Assembly (NCBI GenBank): GCA_021774335.1
Contig: JAJFJD010000046.1
Span: 278,109-342,108, forward strand
Source: Alphaproteobacteria bacterium
Lineage (GTDB): Bacteria; Pseudomonadota; Alphaproteobacteria; UBA8366
DNA length: 64,000 nucleotides
Reading direction: 5' to 3'
Shown: positions 21,383-32,560 of the stretch, in pieces
Layout: each line of letters begins with the position of its first letter
Position numbering within the stretch: position 1 is the first letter of the stretch
The notes under the pieces: generated by a model
Databases searched by the model: none
What the model saw: only the letters and a program-made list of their open reading frames with translations
Told to the model about the DNA's origin: nothing
Made by a program: the position numbers and the translations under genes

Positions 21383-23157
21383 TGCTGCCCCATCGACAAA
21401 ATGTTGTTCCAGGCCCAGTAGATGACCAGCCCCGCCGGGAACGGCGCGAGGATGAAAGTGAAGATCAACGGCATGAAGAGAAAAATCTTGGCCTGGATCG
21501 GGTCGGTCGGCTGCGGATTGAGTTTCTGCTGCAGGAACATGGTCACGCCCATGATGATCGGCCATAGGCCGATGTTGACCATGTCGAGCGCCAGCGGCAC
21601 GTTCCAATCGATCAAACCGAACCCGGTCAACAGACCCAGCGGGTCGCGTGCCGACAGGTCGTTGACCCAACCATAGAACGGCGCCTGCCGCATCTCGATC
21701 GTGACGAACAGCACCTTATACAGCGCGAAAAACACCGGAATCTGAACCACCATCGGCAGACAACCGGCCGCCGGGTTGACGCCTTCCTTCTTGTACAGCG
21801 CCATCAGTTCCTGGTTCATGCGCTGTTTGTCGTCGCCGAACCGCTCCTTCATCGACTGCATCTTGGGCTGCAGCCCCTTCATCTTGCTCATCGCCCGATA
21901 CGACTTGTTCGCCAGCGGGAAGAACAACAGCTTGATGCCGACGGTCAGCGCCAGGATCGCCAGTCCGAAATTACCGAGATAATTGTTCAGCCAGATCAGG
22001 GCGTAGAAGATCGGCTTGGTCAGGAAATAGAACCAGCCGAAATCGACGGCGAGATCAAAGCGCGGAATGCCGATCTTTTCTTCGTAACTGTCGAGCAGCG
22101 GAACCTGCTTCGCCCCGGCGAACAGATGGTTCGTCACCTCGACGGTCGCCCCCTTAGGCACAGACATGGCGTCCATCAGGTAGTCGGACTGATATTTTCG
22201 CGTGGTCCCGACCGCACCGCTATTGAAGCTCATGTTGAGCGCTGCGCCCTGGTCCGGGATCATCGCCACCAGCCAATACTTGTCGGTGATGCCGAGCCAG
22301 CCACCCTTGGTCTTGAACCGCTTTGGCCCTTCCTCGACCAGATCGTCGTAATCGATTTCCTGCAGCGCATCGTTGATGACGCCGAGCAGGCCCTCATGAA
22401 GGATGTAGAAGTCTAGGATTTCCGGCTTGCCGGTGCGCGAGATAAGCCCATACGGCGCAACACTGACCGTGTTGGCGCCGTTGTTCCGGACCCGCTGCAC
22501 CACGGTGAACATGTAGTTGTCGTCTACCGAAATCTGCTGTTCGAAGACCAACCCTTCGCCGTTATCCCATCGCAGGTTGACCGGCGATCCGGGCGCCAAT
22601 TCCCTACTGGTGGTGTTCCATTCGGTATTTCGGTTGGGCACCTTGGTGCCGTTGAGCGGAATCCAGCCGAATTCCGAATAATAGGGCTGCGGCGTACCGG
22701 CCGGATGCAGCAGTTCGACCAGCGGACTTTCCTTGTCGAGAGTCTCCCGATAGTCCTTCAGGAAAAGATCGTCGATCCGCGCACCCTTGAGCGAGATCGA
22801 CCCTTCGAGCCGAGGATTGGTGATCTTGATGCGGGGCGTGGTTGCCAGGGCGGCTTTGCGCTGCGAAATCGGATCCGACGTGGCTCCGACGACACCAGAT
22901 GTGTCGACGCCCAGATTCGGCGTGTCGGCGATGCCCGGAACTCCCGGGGCCGAACCTACTGGGCTGCCGGTGGCGGGCGCGCCCTCGGCGGACTGGGCTT
23001 GCGACTGCGCCGCAGGCTGCTGCTTCGTTTGTTTCTGGATCGCCTGCTCTTGGGCTACTTCCTGTTCACGGCGCGGCATTTCGAAAAACACCTGATAGAC
23101 CAGCAAAATCACAACCGACATTACGATTGCAATAACCAGATTCTTTTGATCAGCCAT
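21349..23157 (-). CDS. yidC: Membrane protein insertase YidC
   Basis: [74 protein letters not shown]. Confidence 0.97.
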   Translation of the reverse strand: MADQKNLVIAIVMSVVILLVYQVFFEMPRREQEVAQEQAIQKQTKQQPAAQSQAQSAEGAPATGSPVGSAPGVPGIADTPNLGVDTSGVVGATSDPISQRKAALATTPRIKITNPRLEGSISLKGARIDDLFLKDYRETLDKESPLVELLHPAGTPQPYYSEFGWIPLNGTKVPNRNTEWNTTSRELAPGSPVNLRWDNGEGLVFEQQISVDDNYMFTVVQRVRNNGANTVSVAPYGLISRTGKPEILDFYILHEGLLGVINDALQEIDYDDLVEEGPKRFKTKGGWLGITDKYWLVAMIPDQGAALNMSFNSGAVGTTRKYQSDYLMDAMSVPKGATVEVTNHLFAGAKQVPLLDSYEEKIGIPRFDLAVDFGWFYFLTKPIFYALIWLNNYLGNFGLAILALTVGIKLLFFPLANKSYRAMSKMKGLQPKMQSMKERFGDDKQRMNQELMALYKKEGVNPAAGCLPMVVQIPVFFALYKVLFVTIEMRQAPFYGWVNDLSARDPLGLLTGFGLIDWNVPLALDMVNIGLWPIIMGVTMFLQQKLNPQPTDPIQAKIFLFMPLIFTFILAPFPAGLVIYWAWNNILSMGQQWVIMKRMGTI

Positions 23158-23429
23158 TACCGTGTCACCACTTCTGAACGCGCGGCCGCCCGATGTTCGC
23201 GGCAACAGGCATCGGGGACCGGGTCATACCCGCTGCCGCCCCACGGATGACACCGTGCAATTCGGCGAAGCGCCAGCCAGCTTCCGCGAAGCGGCCCATG
23301 AACCGTCACCGCCTCGATGGCATAGTCCGAACAGCCCGGCAGATAGCGGCAGGATCCCGTGAAGAACAAGGACAGGAAAAGCTGATATCCGCGGATTAGT
23401 ACGCGCAGGAATGAGGCAACTAAGCCCAT
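23157..23429 (-). CDS. yidD: Membrane protein insertion efficiency factor YidD
   Basis: [61 protein letters not shown]. Confidence 0.96.
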   Translation of the reverse strand: MGLVASFLRVLIRGYQLFLSLFFTGSCRYLPGCSDYAIEAVTVHGPLRGSWLALRRIARCHPWGGSGYDPVPDACCREHRAAARSEVVTR

Positions 23430-23454
23430 CGGTGTTCGGTCCTCCCGATCCGTA

Positions 23455-23805
23455 TTAACGGCTGCGCCATAGGTCGAGACGCTTTAGAGCTTTTTCAAGA
23501 TCGCCGGTCAACGCCGCAAAATCCCGGCGCAGCGTTTCCTTGCGGGCGATCAGGACATAGTCATGGCCGGGTTCGGCATGCTGAGGCATAACCGCCCAAA
23601 CGGCAGCGCGCAAGCGCCGCCGGGCACGATTTCGCTCAACGGCACCGCCGACCCGCCGGCTTGCGGTGAAGCCCACACGAACCGGTGCGCCGGAGTCACG
23701 CTGTCGACAAGATTGAAGGACAAGCCCGGGAGCCACCGATTTCCGGCCTTTCGCAGCACGTAGGAACTCGGGCCGCCGCGTCAGTCCGCCGACCGGCGAC
23801 CGCAT
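23455..23805 (-). CDS. rnpA: Ribonuclease P protein component
   Basis: [29 protein letters not shown] motif; between rpmH and yidD. Confidence 0.93.
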   Translation of the reverse strand: MRSPVGGLTRRPEFLRAAKGRKSVAPGLVLQSCRQRDSGAPVRVGFTASRRVGGAVERNRARRRLRAAVWAVMPQHAEPGHDYVLIARKETLRRDFAALTGDLEKALKRLDLWRSR

Positions 23806-23809
23806 AGCG

Positions 23810-23944
23810 TCAGGCTGAGAGCCGCTTGCGGCCCTTTTTACGGCGCCGGGCCAAGACCTGACGGCCGGCCTTCGTCGCCATGCGGGAGCGGAATCCATGC
23901 CGCCGCTTACGGACAAGGTTGCCCGGCTGAAAGGTACGTTTCAC
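23810..23944 (-). CDS. rpmH: 50S ribosomal protein L34 (GTG start)
   Basis: (V/M)[43 protein letters not shown]. Confidence 0.96.
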   Translation of the reverse strand: MKRTFQPGNLVRKRRHGFRSRMATKAGRQVLARRRKKGRKRLSA

Positions 23945-24201
23945 GATTATCTCTCCAAAGCGCCTAAGGATAGAGGCCCGGTGTATAAAAGGTCGGTAAA
24001 CGGGTGTCAATCAGCGGTTTACGGCGGCGTCGATAGCGATGACCAGGATACGGCCCGCGGCCCGACCCAGCCGGCCCGCGAGGGTCGCGATTTTCCGGTA
24101 ACCCGAACCTCACAGTAAGGTGAATCGCGAGTGAAACCAGCCCGGTGTAGATACGCACTACAATACCGTTGGGGGCGGCGATCGGTTGTGAGGAGTTAAC
24201 G

Positions 24202-24939
24202 ATGGACGTGCAGGATAATCCGGGCGAAAGCAAAAGCGGCGGCTTCTCGTGGAAGCGGCTGATCCCGTTATTCGTGCTGGCCGCCGGCCTTGTCGCCTTT
24301 TTCACCCTCGGCCTGGACCAATACCTGACCTTCGACGCGCTCAAGGAAAACCGCGCGTGGCTCCTGGACCAGGTTGAACAATCGCCCGTCTTCGCCGCGC
24401 TCGTCTATATGGGCATCTATATCGCGGTGGTCGCCTTTTCGCTGCCCGGCGGCGCCGTCATGACGATTACCGGCGGATTTCTGTTCGGCCAATGGCTTGG
24501 CTCAATTTATGTCGTCTTTGCGGCGACTGTCGGCGCCGTAATCCTGTTCATCGCCGCCAAAACCGCGCTGGGCGACCTGCTGCGCGCCAAGGCCGGTCCA
24601 TTCCTGCAGAAGATGGAGGCTGGGTTTCGCGAGGACGCCTTGAGTTATCTCCTGGTCCTCCGCCTGATCCCGGTGTTTCCCTTCTTCATCGTTAATCTCG
24701 TGCCGGCCTTCCTCGGCGTGTCGCTGCGGGTCTTCTTCATTGCGACCTTCGCCGGCATCATCCCGGGCAGCTTCGTCTATGCCACCGTGGGCGCCGGGCT
24801 CGGCAGCATATTTGACGCCGGCGGCGATTTCTCCGCCCGTGGCATCCTCACGCCGGAGATCATCACCGCGCTGGTTGGGCTCGCCGTACTGGCCCTGCTT
24901 CCGGTAGTCTACAAGCGCTACAAGGCGAAACGCGGCTGA
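24202..24939 (+). CDS. TVP38/TMEM64 family (DedA/VTT-like) membrane protein
   Basis: FSLPGGAVMTITGGFLFGQWLGSIYVVFAATVGAVILFIAAKTALGDLL; RLIPVFPFFIVNLVPAFLGVSLRVFFIATFAGIIPGSFVYATVGAGL. Confidence 0.9.
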   Translation: MDVQDNPGESKSGGFSWKRLIPLFVLAAGLVAFFTLGLDQYLTFDALKENRAWLLDQVEQSPVFAALVYMGIYIAVVAFSLPGGAVMTITGGFLFGQWLGSIYVVFAATVGAVILFIAAKTALGDLLRAKAGPFLQKMEAGFREDALSYLLVLRLIPVFPFFIVNLVPAFLGVSLRVFFIATFAGIIPGSFVYATVGAGLGSIFDAGGDFSARGILTPEIITALVGLAVLALLPVVYKRYKAKRG

Positions 24940-25044
24940 CCGTCGCAAAACGGCACGGTGTTGGGTAAACTCGCTCCTCGTTAACTGGATGGGCGGCTTT
25001 TTCGGCCAACCCCGCCGGGACTACTGAGATTGGGCCGCACGGAA

Positions 25045-26400
25045 ATGCGAAGTCTGTCTTCACGTTTACTGCTGTTGACCGTCATTTTCGTCATGCTGGC
25101 GGAAGTGTTCATCTTCGTGCCGTCCGTCTCCCGGTTCCGCCAAAGCTGGATCGACCAACGCCTGGGCCTGGGCCATTTGGCGATCCTCGCCCTGGACGCA
25201 ACGCCGGACCGGATGGTCAGCGAGATGCTGCGCCGGGAACTGCTCGAACATGTCGGCGCCTACGCTCTGTTTGTCCGCCGCGGCGGCGCGCGGCTGGTGC
25301 TGAGTAACGAAATGCCGCCACCGGTTGCCGCGAGCTTCGATTTGGGCAAGGCCTCGATGATGGAGCTTGTGGCCGACGCCTTCATGACTTTGCTGCGAAC
25401 CGAAGAGCGCGTCATCCGCGTGGTCGGCCCGTCGCCGAAGGACCAATCGGTCATCATCGAGGTCGTGCTCGACGAAGCGCCCTTGCAGAATGCCCTCGCC
25501 GAATTCAGTTGGCGCATCTTCGGGCTGTCCCTGGTCATTTCCTTGACCACCGCAACGCTGGTCTTCCTGACACTGCAATGGCTGATGGTGCGCCCGATGC
25601 GCCGAATTACCGAAAACATGATCACGTTCCGCGAAGACCCGGAAGATGCGAGCCGGGTGATCCAGCCATCGGGACGGCGGGACGAGATCGGCACAGCGCA
25701 ACACGAACTGGCCGGCATGCAGAAACGCCTGCGCGCGACATTGAACCAACGCGCCCATCTCGCGGCGCTCGGCACGGCGGTCGCCAAGATCAATCATGAC
25801 CTGCGTGGTATCCTGGCCTCCGCCCTGCTGTTGTCCGACCGGCTGAGCATGATCGACGACCCTGACGTTCGGCGGGTGACCCCGACTCTTTTCGCATCGA
25901 TCGAGCGCGCGGTCGCACTCTGCAGCAAAACGCTCGATTTCGTCGGCCAGGACCAGCCGGAATTCGACCGCAGCCGCTTCGCGCTGCACGGCATAGTCGC
26001 CGAGGTCGAAGCAGGGATCGTCGTGCCCGACGACCGGGTCACCAGCTTCAGCAACTCGGTTGCGCCCACGATCGAGGTCGAAGCCGACCGCGAGCAGCTC
26101 TTCCGGGTCCTCAACAACCTGATGCGGAACGCGATGGAGGCGGGCGCCGAGCAGATCGACGTCGCCGCCACGGCGAACGGCCGCTGGGTCGAGATCGACA
26201 TTTCGGACAACGGGCCCGGCTTGGCGCCCCGGGCACAGGACAAACTGTTCCGACCCTTCGAGGGGTCTGCGCGGGCAGGCGGGACCGGCCTTGGCCTTGC
26301 GATCGCCCGCGAACTGGCCCGGAACCATGGCGGCGATCTACATCTGGTAGAAACCGGTTCCGACGGCACCACATTCCGCATCTCATTGCCGCAGCCGTAA
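25045..26400 (+). CDS. Two-TM sensor histidine kinase
   Basis: N-terminal TM, second TM then HAMP-like region, H-box KINHDLRGIL, N-box NNLMRNAMEAG, DNGPGL, GGTGLGLAIA. Confidence 0.9.
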   Translation: MRSLSSRLLLLTVIFVMLAEVFIFVPSVSRFRQSWIDQRLGLGHLAILALDATPDRMVSEMLRRELLEHVGAYALFVRRGGARLVLSNEMPPPVAASFDLGKASMMELVADAFMTLLRTEERVIRVVGPSPKDQSVIIEVVLDEAPLQNALAEFSWRIFGLSLVISLTTATLVFLTLQWLMVRPMRRITENMITFREDPEDASRVIQPSGRRDEIGTAQHELAGMQKRLRATLNQRAHLAALGTAVAKINHDLRGILASALLLSDRLSMIDDPDVRRVTPTLFASIERAVALCSKTLDFVGQDQPEFDRSRFALHGIVAEVEAGIVVPDDRVTSFSNSVAPTIEVEADREQLFRVLNNLMRNAMEAGAEQIDVAATANGRWVEIDISDNGPGLAPRAQDKLFRPFEGSARAGGTGLGLAIARELARNHGGDLHLVETGSDGTTFRISLPQP

Positions 26401-26520
26401 TTTTTTGCACCGCAGCAATTGTCCCCGGCAGAACTCTGCGCTATAACCGGTTTGTGGCCGTAAGACATGACCTTGCATGGCATGCTGCGACGCAATCAAG
26501 ACATCCAGGGACCTATCGAT

Positions 26521-27357
26521 ATGACATCGACTAAGCGTCAGGGACGTATCTCCGTTCCCGAGCTTCGCGCCCGTAAGGGCGGCGAACCGATTGTCTCTTT
26601 GACTGCCTATTCGGCCCCGGTCGCCGAATTACTGGACCCCCATATGGATTTCCTGCTCGTCGGCGATTCCGTCGCGATGGTGATCTATGGGATGGACAGC
26701 ACCCTCGGGGTAACCGTCGACATGATGATTGCGCACGGCAAGGCCGTGGTGCGGGCAACCAAACAAAGCTGCGTTATCGTCGATCTACCCTTCGGCAGCT
26801 ATCAGGAATCGCCGGAGCAGGCGTTCCGGACATCCGCGCGGATCATGGCGGAAACCGGATGCCAGGCGGTCAAGCTGGAAGGCGGCGTCGAGATGGCCGA
26901 CACGGTGCGGTTCCTGACCGAGCGCGGCGTTCCGGTGCTGGCCCATATCGGGCTGATGCCGCAAAGCGTGAACACGGCCGGCGGGTTTCGCGCGCAAGGC
27001 CGGAATGCCGACGAATCGGCGCGCATCGTCGCCGACGCCTGTGCGATCGAAGAAGCGGGTGCATTCGGCATGGTGATCGAAGGCACGATGGAGGACGTCG
27101 CGCGCGCGGTCACCGAAAAGGTGACGGTGCCGACGATCGGTATCGGCGCTTCGCCCGAATGCGACGGTCAGATCCTGGTGACCGACGACCTAGTCGGGAT
27201 GTTCTCGACCTTTAAACCGAAATTCGTCAAGCGCTACGCCGAGTTGGGCGAGGAGTTGCAGAAAGCGGCCGCCGCCTATGCCGCAGACGTCCGTGCGCGG
27301 CGCTTCCCCGGGCCGGAACAGTGTTTCCACCCCAAGGCGCCGCAGGCCGCTGAGTAG
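26521..27357 (+). CDS. panB: 3-methyl-2-oxobutanoate hydroxymethyltransferase
   Basis: [64 protein letters not shown]. Confidence 0.97.
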   Translation: MTSTKRQGRISVPELRARKGGEPIVSLTAYSAPVAELLDPHMDFLLVGDSVAMVIYGMDSTLGVTVDMMIAHGKAVVRATKQSCVIVDLPFGSYQESPEQAFRTSARIMAETGCQAVKLEGGVEMADTVRFLTERGVPVLAHIGLMPQSVNTAGGFRAQGRNADESARIVADACAIEEAGAFGMVIEGTMEDVARAVTEKVTVPTIGIGASPECDGQILVTDDLVGMFSTFKPKFVKRYAELGEELQKAAAAYAADVRARRFPGPEQCFHPKAPQAAE

Positions 27358-27362
27358 CCGGG

Positions 27363-28232
27363 ATGCCGTCCACGCCCGAGATCGTCCGGACGGTCGGCGG
27401 GCTCCGTGACCGGGTCGCCGCGTGGCGCAGGAACGGAGAACGCGTTGGGCTCGTGCCGACCATGGGCGCATTGCACGACGGCCATTTGGCGCTTGTCCGC
27501 CGATCGCTCGACGATTGCGACCGGACCGTCGTCAGCATTTTCGTCAATCCCACCCAGTTTGCGCCGCACGAAGATTTCGAAACCTATCCGCGCGACGAGG
27601 CCCGCGACCTTGGTGCAATCGGCGCGATCGGCACCGACGTCGCCTATATGCCGAACGCCGGCGAAATGTACGCCGAAGGGTTCACCACCACGGTATCGGT
27701 GGCCGATCCGAGCAATGGCCTGTGCGGCGCGGTACGACCGCATTTCTTCCAAGGCGTCGCCACGGTCGTGTCCAAGCTGCTACTGCAATGTCTGCCGGAC
27801 CGGGCATATTTCGGCGAGAAGGATTATCAGCAGCTTCTGGTCATCAAGCGGCTGGTCCGCGACCTGAACATTCCGGCCGAAATCGTCGGCGTGTCGACCA
27901 TCCGCGAACCCGACGGCCTCGCGCTGTCATCCCGCAACGCCTATCTGTCGGACGCGGACCGGAAGACGGCGCCGCTGCTGAACGCAATCATGCGGCAGGT
28001 TGCCGAAAAGGTGGCCGGCGGCGTCGCGGTGGCCGAGGCCGAAACATGGGGTCGCGCCCAATTACAGGAAAACGGATTCGACCCCGTCGATTATCTGGAA
28101 GTGCGCGACGGCGAAACGCTGGCACCCATCACCGACACGCTGGCACCCGGCCATCCTGCTCGTGTCTTCGCGGCCGCTTATCTCGGCAAGACCCGGCTGA
28201 TCGACAATATTCCCGTCGCCCGGATTCTATAA
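27363..28232 (+). CDS. panC: Pantoate--beta-alanine ligase
   Basis: GLVPTMGALHDGHLALVRRS, SIFVNPTQFAPHEDFETYPR, FFQGVATVVSKLL. Confidence 0.97.
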   Translation: MPSTPEIVRTVGGLRDRVAAWRRNGERVGLVPTMGALHDGHLALVRRSLDDCDRTVVSIFVNPTQFAPHEDFETYPRDEARDLGAIGAIGTDVAYMPNAGEMYAEGFTTTVSVADPSNGLCGAVRPHFFQGVATVVSKLLLQCLPDRAYFGEKDYQQLLVIKRLVRDLNIPAEIVGVSTIREPDGLALSSRNAYLSDADRKTAPLLNAIMRQVAEKVAGGVAVAEAETWGRAQLQENGFDPVDYLEVRDGETLAPITDTLAPGHPARVFAAAYLGKTRLIDNIPVARIL

Positions 28233-28240
28233 ACCCGGCT

Positions 28241-28735
28241 CTATGATGCGCCACCGCCTTTGCTGCCGATGGGTTCGCTGTAGGACGGCGCGATATCCCA
28301 GGGAAACAGAATCCAAGTATCCTGACTGACTTCGGTGATGAAGGTATCGACCAACGGCCGGCCCGCCGGTTTGGCGTAGATCGTCGCGAAATGCGCGCCC
28401 GGCAGCATATCCCGCACCACTTTCGCCGTGCTGCCGGTATCGACCAGGTCGTCGACGATCAGCCAATCGCTGCCGTCGCCCGCCCCGGCTTCCTTGAGCA
28501 CAGTCAGGCTTCCATGGTCCTTATGGTCGTAGCTGGCGATGCAAACCGTATCGATCAGCCGGACCTCCAGCTCGCGCGCCACAATGGCGGCGGGCACCAA
28601 TCCGCCCCGGGTAATCGCGACGATCCCCGCGAACGGCCCCAACGGCAGCAAACGCCACGCCAGCGCCCGGGCGTGCCGATGCAGTTCCTCCCAGGAAACA
28701 GGGAATTCCTTGCTTTCTCGATCACTGTTGGACAT
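28241..28735 (-). CDS. gpt: Xanthine phosphoribosyltransferase
   Basis: [67 protein letters not shown]. Confidence 0.92.
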   Translation of the reverse strand: MSNSDRESKEFPVSWEELHRHARALAWRLLPLGPFAGIVAITRGGLVPAAIVARELEVRLIDTVCIASYDHKDHGSLTVLKEAGAGDGSDWLIVDDLVDTGSTAKVVRDMLPGAHFATIYAKPAGRPLVDTFITEVSQDTWILFPWDIAPSYSEPIGSKGGGAS

Positions 28736-28776
28736 GGCCGGCCGGCTATCCAAAGTATGCCGCGCCGTTTCCGGCG

Positions 28777-29976
28777 TTAGCGGACGAAGACGCGGACCTC
28801 GTTGGCCTGAACCGTAGCACTCGACATGGAGTTCATGCCGACACGGCTGGTCGGCAAGCCCTGCTCGGCGAGCGTGCGCATCACGTTTTCCGCATTACGG
28901 CGCGCCGCCGTGCTGTTCAGCACGATCTGTGCCGGCGACCCCGTCTTCGGATGCACCGCGACGAGATCGAATGCGGCATTCGGCTTACGCTCGAGCGCCT
29001 TGCTGACCGCGTTGTACAACGCCAGTTGATACTCGACATTGGGCCGGTCGAAGCGGATCACCACCAGCGGCCGCGCGTTCCGCGACAGCGGCGCACGGGC
29101 GGCCCGGCTCGCCTTGACTTCGGCTTGCACGAAGGCCCGGTTCACGAGGCTCATGCCGTAGCGCTCGCCATTCTTGATCGCGATCGACATGGCGGTGAGG
29201 TTGCGGCGCTCGCTGCCGAGATACCCGGTCTGGCGATTGAGATCGTCGCTCAATTCATTGAGCAAACGGTCGATGCCGACGACAGTCTGATTCACGCCGT
29301 CTTCGAGCCCGCGCAGTTGGACATGATCTTCGTCGACCGCACCACTCAAGGTGAAGGTGGCGCGCACGCTGTCCAACAGATAACCGGCGACGCTGGCTTC
29401 GGCGCCGGCGTCGTTCGACAGGCTGTTCATTTTCGAGATATTGCCTTCGATACGCTTGAGCTGTTTCTGCGCTTCGTTCCATTGCTGGACGAGCAGCGGA
29501 TTGCCGGGCGTCGTCCCGACCTGCAGCTTGGAATTCATCGCCGCGACGGTGCCAAGATAACGTTGCGTCGCATCCGTGTTGTCGCCGCGAATCTGCACCA
29601 TGCGACTATCGAGCCGGTTGACCGCCGAACGCAGCTTGTTCAGGTCCTGACGCATTGCGCCGACCTTCTTGCCGACGAAGGTTCCGGTCGGTTTCCCTGT
29701 CGCCTGCGGCTGCGTCGCCAAAGGCCTGGGCTGGATCGCGGGCTGCGTCGCCAAGGGCGCCACTGCCGAACGTGCCGCAGCAGCGCCTTGCTGCGCCTGC
29801 TGCTGCGCAGCGCGTTCCGCCTGCGAAGCGGGAATTTCAAGACGTTCCCGGCTCTGTGATCCTGCCGCCGGGTCATCGCCGGTCAGCGATGGCCACAGGC
29901 TCGAGCCGCAGCCGGCAAGAAGAATGCCCCCTGCGACGATTGCACCAAAATTGCGCGTTGATCTCATTGATCTCAT
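28777..29976 (-). CDS. Lipoprotein with coiled-coil region and OmpA-like C-terminus, function unknown
   Basis: Lipobox GILLAGC; C-terminal [46 protein letters not shown] resembles a divergent OmpA C-terminal domain. Confidence 0.6.
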   Translation of the reverse strand: MRSMRSTRNFGAIVAGGILLAGCGSSLWPSLTGDDPAAGSQSRERLEIPASQAERAAQQQAQQGAAAARSAVAPLATQPAIQPRPLATQPQATGKPTGTFVGKKVGAMRQDLNKLRSAVNRLDSRMVQIRGDNTDATQRYLGTVAAMNSKLQVGTTPGNPLLVQQWNEAQKQLKRIEGNISKMNSLSNDAGAEASVAGYLLDSVRATFTLSGAVDEDHVQLRGLEDGVNQTVVGIDRLLNELSDDLNRQTGYLGSERRNLTAMSIAIKNGERYGMSLVNRAFVQAEVKASRAARAPLSRNARPLVVIRFDRPNVEYQLALYNAVSKALERKPNAAFDLVAVHPKTGSPAQIVLNSTAARRNAENVMRTLAEQGLPTSRVGMNSMSSATVQANEVRVFVR

Positions 29977-30263
29977 TGCGAAGCAGACACCCTGCTTTGT
30001 ATCTTGGGACACGTCCCAAGGCCCCCACGACCCGCCAGCCGTTTTCTCGAATCTTTTACGGGGTATGAGCATTCCAGCGTCACCCCCGTTACGACTGGCG
30101 AAAGCTCAACCAGATACTACTTTAGCACCCGACAGGTCACAAGCCGCATTTGCCGTCGCCCTGCATTGCATTTCAGGGTGACGCATATTTGCAAACATGC
30201 TTGTCATTGGGGGCGGCTTTCTTTAGTGTCCGCGCCGCTTGCAGGCTGTAACGCTTGCACAGC

Positions 30264-30340
30264 GCGCCCGTAGCTCAATTGGATAGAGTGCCTGACTACG
30301 GATCAGGAGGTTGGGGGTTCGAGTCCTCCCGGGCGCGCCA
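30264..30340 (+). tRNA. tRNA-Arg (anticodon ACG), CCA encoded
   Basis: GCGCCCG acceptor pairs with CGGGCGC; anticodon loop CTACGGA; GGTTCGAGTCC T-arm; terminal CCA. Confidence 0.96.
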
Positions 30341-30431
30341 TTCCTTTTTCGGCATTTCCATTCCTAAATAGAAATCCCTTTCGGTTGCCGGTTCGGCATG
30401 CCGTAATAAACAGATGCCCGATTCGCACGGA

Positions 30432-30465
30432 AAAGGCCGGCGGGATGCGTTTCCCGCCGGCCTTT
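30432..30465. terminator. GC-rich inverted repeat, likely bidirectional terminator between tRNA-Arg and the convergent MCP gene
   Basis: AAAGGCCGGCGGGA-N-TCCCGCCGGCCTTT. Confidence 0.75.
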
Positions 30466-30490
30466 CCGATTCGGCCGTCTCCTGGAGTGT

Positions 30491-32560
30491 CTAGGCAGCC
30501 TTCACTTCCGAAATGAACTCGTCGACCGCCGACCGCAGCATCTCGGACTGCTGCGACAGCTCGCCGGCCGCGCCCAACACTTCCTGCGCGGCCGAGCCGG
30601 TCTCGGACGCGGCCTGGGTTACGCCGGTCACATTGCTGCTGACTTCCTGCGTGCCCATGGCGGCCTGCTGGGTGTTCTCCGCGATTTCACGCGTCGCGAC
30701 CCCTTGCTCGGAAACGGCATTGGCGATGGTGTCAGAAATCGCGTTGATTTCGGCGATCGTGGTCCCAATGCTCTCGATCGCGCCGACGGCCTCGCCGGTG
30801 ACCGATTGCATCCCGGATACTTGATCGGTGATCTCCTCGGTCGCCTTCGCCGTCTGAGTGGCCAGATTTTTGACCTCCGACGCCACGACGGCGAAGCCTT
30901 TGCCGGCCTCGCCTGCGCGCGCCGCTTCGATCGTGGCATTCAACGCCAGCAGATTGGTCTTTTCCGCAATCTCATTGATAAGACCGACCACCTCGCCGAT
31001 CTTCTGACCGGCATCGGCCAAGGTCCGCACCGTCTCGTTCGTGCGTTCCGCTTCGGAATTGGCCTTGGCGGCGATCTCCGCCGACTGTGACACTTGGCGA
31101 TTGATCTCGTTGATCGACGCCGACATCTCCTCGGACGCCGAGGCGACCGTCTGCACATTGGTCGTCGCCTGTTCGGAGGCCGCGGCGACCGCCGTGGCCT
31201 GCCGGCTCGTCTCTTCCGCGGTCGCCGACATCGATTCGGCGGTCGCGCGCATTTCCGTGGACGATGCCGACACTGTCTCGACGATACCGCCGACACGGTT
31301 CTGAAAATCGTCGGCAAGCGCATGCATGGCTTGGCGTTTCTCTTCTTCCGCCTTGCGTTGCTGCTCGATGCGGTCGGCCTCCATCTTCTTCATCTGCAGG
31401 GCATTGTCCTTGAAGACCTGCATCGCGGCCGCCATCGAACCGATTTCGTCTTTTCGGTCCCGCGCCGGGATACCGACCTCTAGTTCGCCATCGGCGAGCT
31501 TTTCCATCGCGCCAGTCATGGCGACGATCGGCCGCGACGTCGCCCGGCCGAGGAACCACGCCATGGCCAGACCGACGGCCAACCCCATTATGCTGACGAC
31601 CAGAATGACCAACTCGCTATTGAGAATGATCTCCTCGGTTTCGGCGCGGAGCCGCGCTTCCTCCTTCTCGGCAGCGTGCTGCATCCACTCGGCGTCCGCG
31701 ACGATGATCTTGGCCTTGGTCACGAGATCCGTCTCCAGCAGCTTCTGTAGCTTCAACTCGTCCTTGTGTACCGTCTCGTAGGTCTTTTTGTAGCCATTAA
31801 ACAACTCCACGACTTCGGCGAAGAGTGCCTTTTCCTTGTCCGTGTTCAAAATTCCTTTCAGCGCCTTCAGCGTCTTGTCGAAGATCACGAATTCCGCCTC
31901 GGTCTTCTCGGCGAAGCTCTCGTCGCGCTGGCCGATCAGGATGTTGGTGTAGAGCCGGATCAGCAGCGCGTGTTCGAGCGCGCTGTTCGCCAGCTTCACC
32001 GCCGGCGCGTTGCCCTCGCGCTCCGCTTCCTCGATCACCATTTCCAGATCCTTGACGATCTTCTCGCCATCCGGAAACAACCGGTCGCGCACCAGCGTAT
32101 CGTGTTCGATCTTGAGCAGTTTCGTCTCGCCAAAGAACGCCATATAACCGGCGAAAGCCTCGCCGATTTCCTCGACCTTGGCGCGGTGCGCCGGGTCCTT
32201 GATGACCTGAAGGCCTTGATCGATTTCCTTCTGAACCTCGACCGACAATTTCCCGACGGCTTCAGCGTCCGCGTTGGCGCCGGTAAATCCGTATTCCCGG
32301 GCATGGGCGCGCAGCTTGAGAAATCCAACTTCAATCTTCGCGGCAATCGTGGCTTCTTCGACGGCTTCAGCGAATTTCTCCACATCGACGCCGACATTCA
32401 CGAAACTGCGATACGCGTTGCCGGACACCAAGGAAAACAGCAACAGCACGGCAAGGAATCCGAGAAGGATCTTGGTCCCGATCTTCCAGCCGTTCAAAAG
32501 CCCGCCGATACCGTTAAGACTTCGCGGCATCCCAGATTTCAATTTTGCGCTCGTCGTCAT
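30491..32560 (-). CDS. Methyl-accepting chemotaxis protein
   Basis: Two TMs, HAMP, signalling tip [38 protein letters not shown]. Confidence 0.96.
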   Translation of the reverse strand: MTTSAKLKSGMPRSLNGIGGLLNGWKIGTKILLGFLAVLLLFSLVSGNAYRSFVNVGVDVEKFAEAVEEATIAAKIEVGFLKLRAHAREYGFTGANADAEAVGKLSVEVQKEIDQGLQVIKDPAHRAKVEEIGEAFAGYMAFFGETKLLKIEHDTLVRDRLFPDGEKIVKDLEMVIEEAEREGNAPAVKLANSALEHALLIRLYTNILIGQRDESFAEKTEAEFVIFDKTLKALKGILNTDKEKALFAEVVELFNGYKKTYETVHKDELKLQKLLETDLVTKAKIIVADAEWMQHAAEKEEARLRAETEEIILNSELVILVVSIMGLAVGLAMAWFLGRATSRPIVAMTGAMEKLADGELEVGIPARDRKDEIGSMAAAMQVFKDNALQMKKMEADRIEQQRKAEEEKRQAMHALADDFQNRVGGIVETVSASSTEMRATAESMSATAEETSRQATAVAAASEQATTNVQTVASASEEMSASINEINRQVSQSAEIAAKANSEAERTNETVRTLADAGQKIGEVVGLINEIAEKTNLLALNATIEAARAGEAGKGFAVVASEVKNLATQTAKATEEITDQVSGMQSVTGEAVGAIESIGTTIAEINAISDTIANAVSEQGVATREIAENTQQAAMGTQEVSSNVTGVTQAASETGSAAQEVLGAAGELSQQSEMLRSAVDEFISEVKAA

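Noticed and set aside
25066-26328. 420-aa antisense ORF over the histidine kinase
   Set aside because: Shadow ORF of a GC-rich gene, no recognisable domain.
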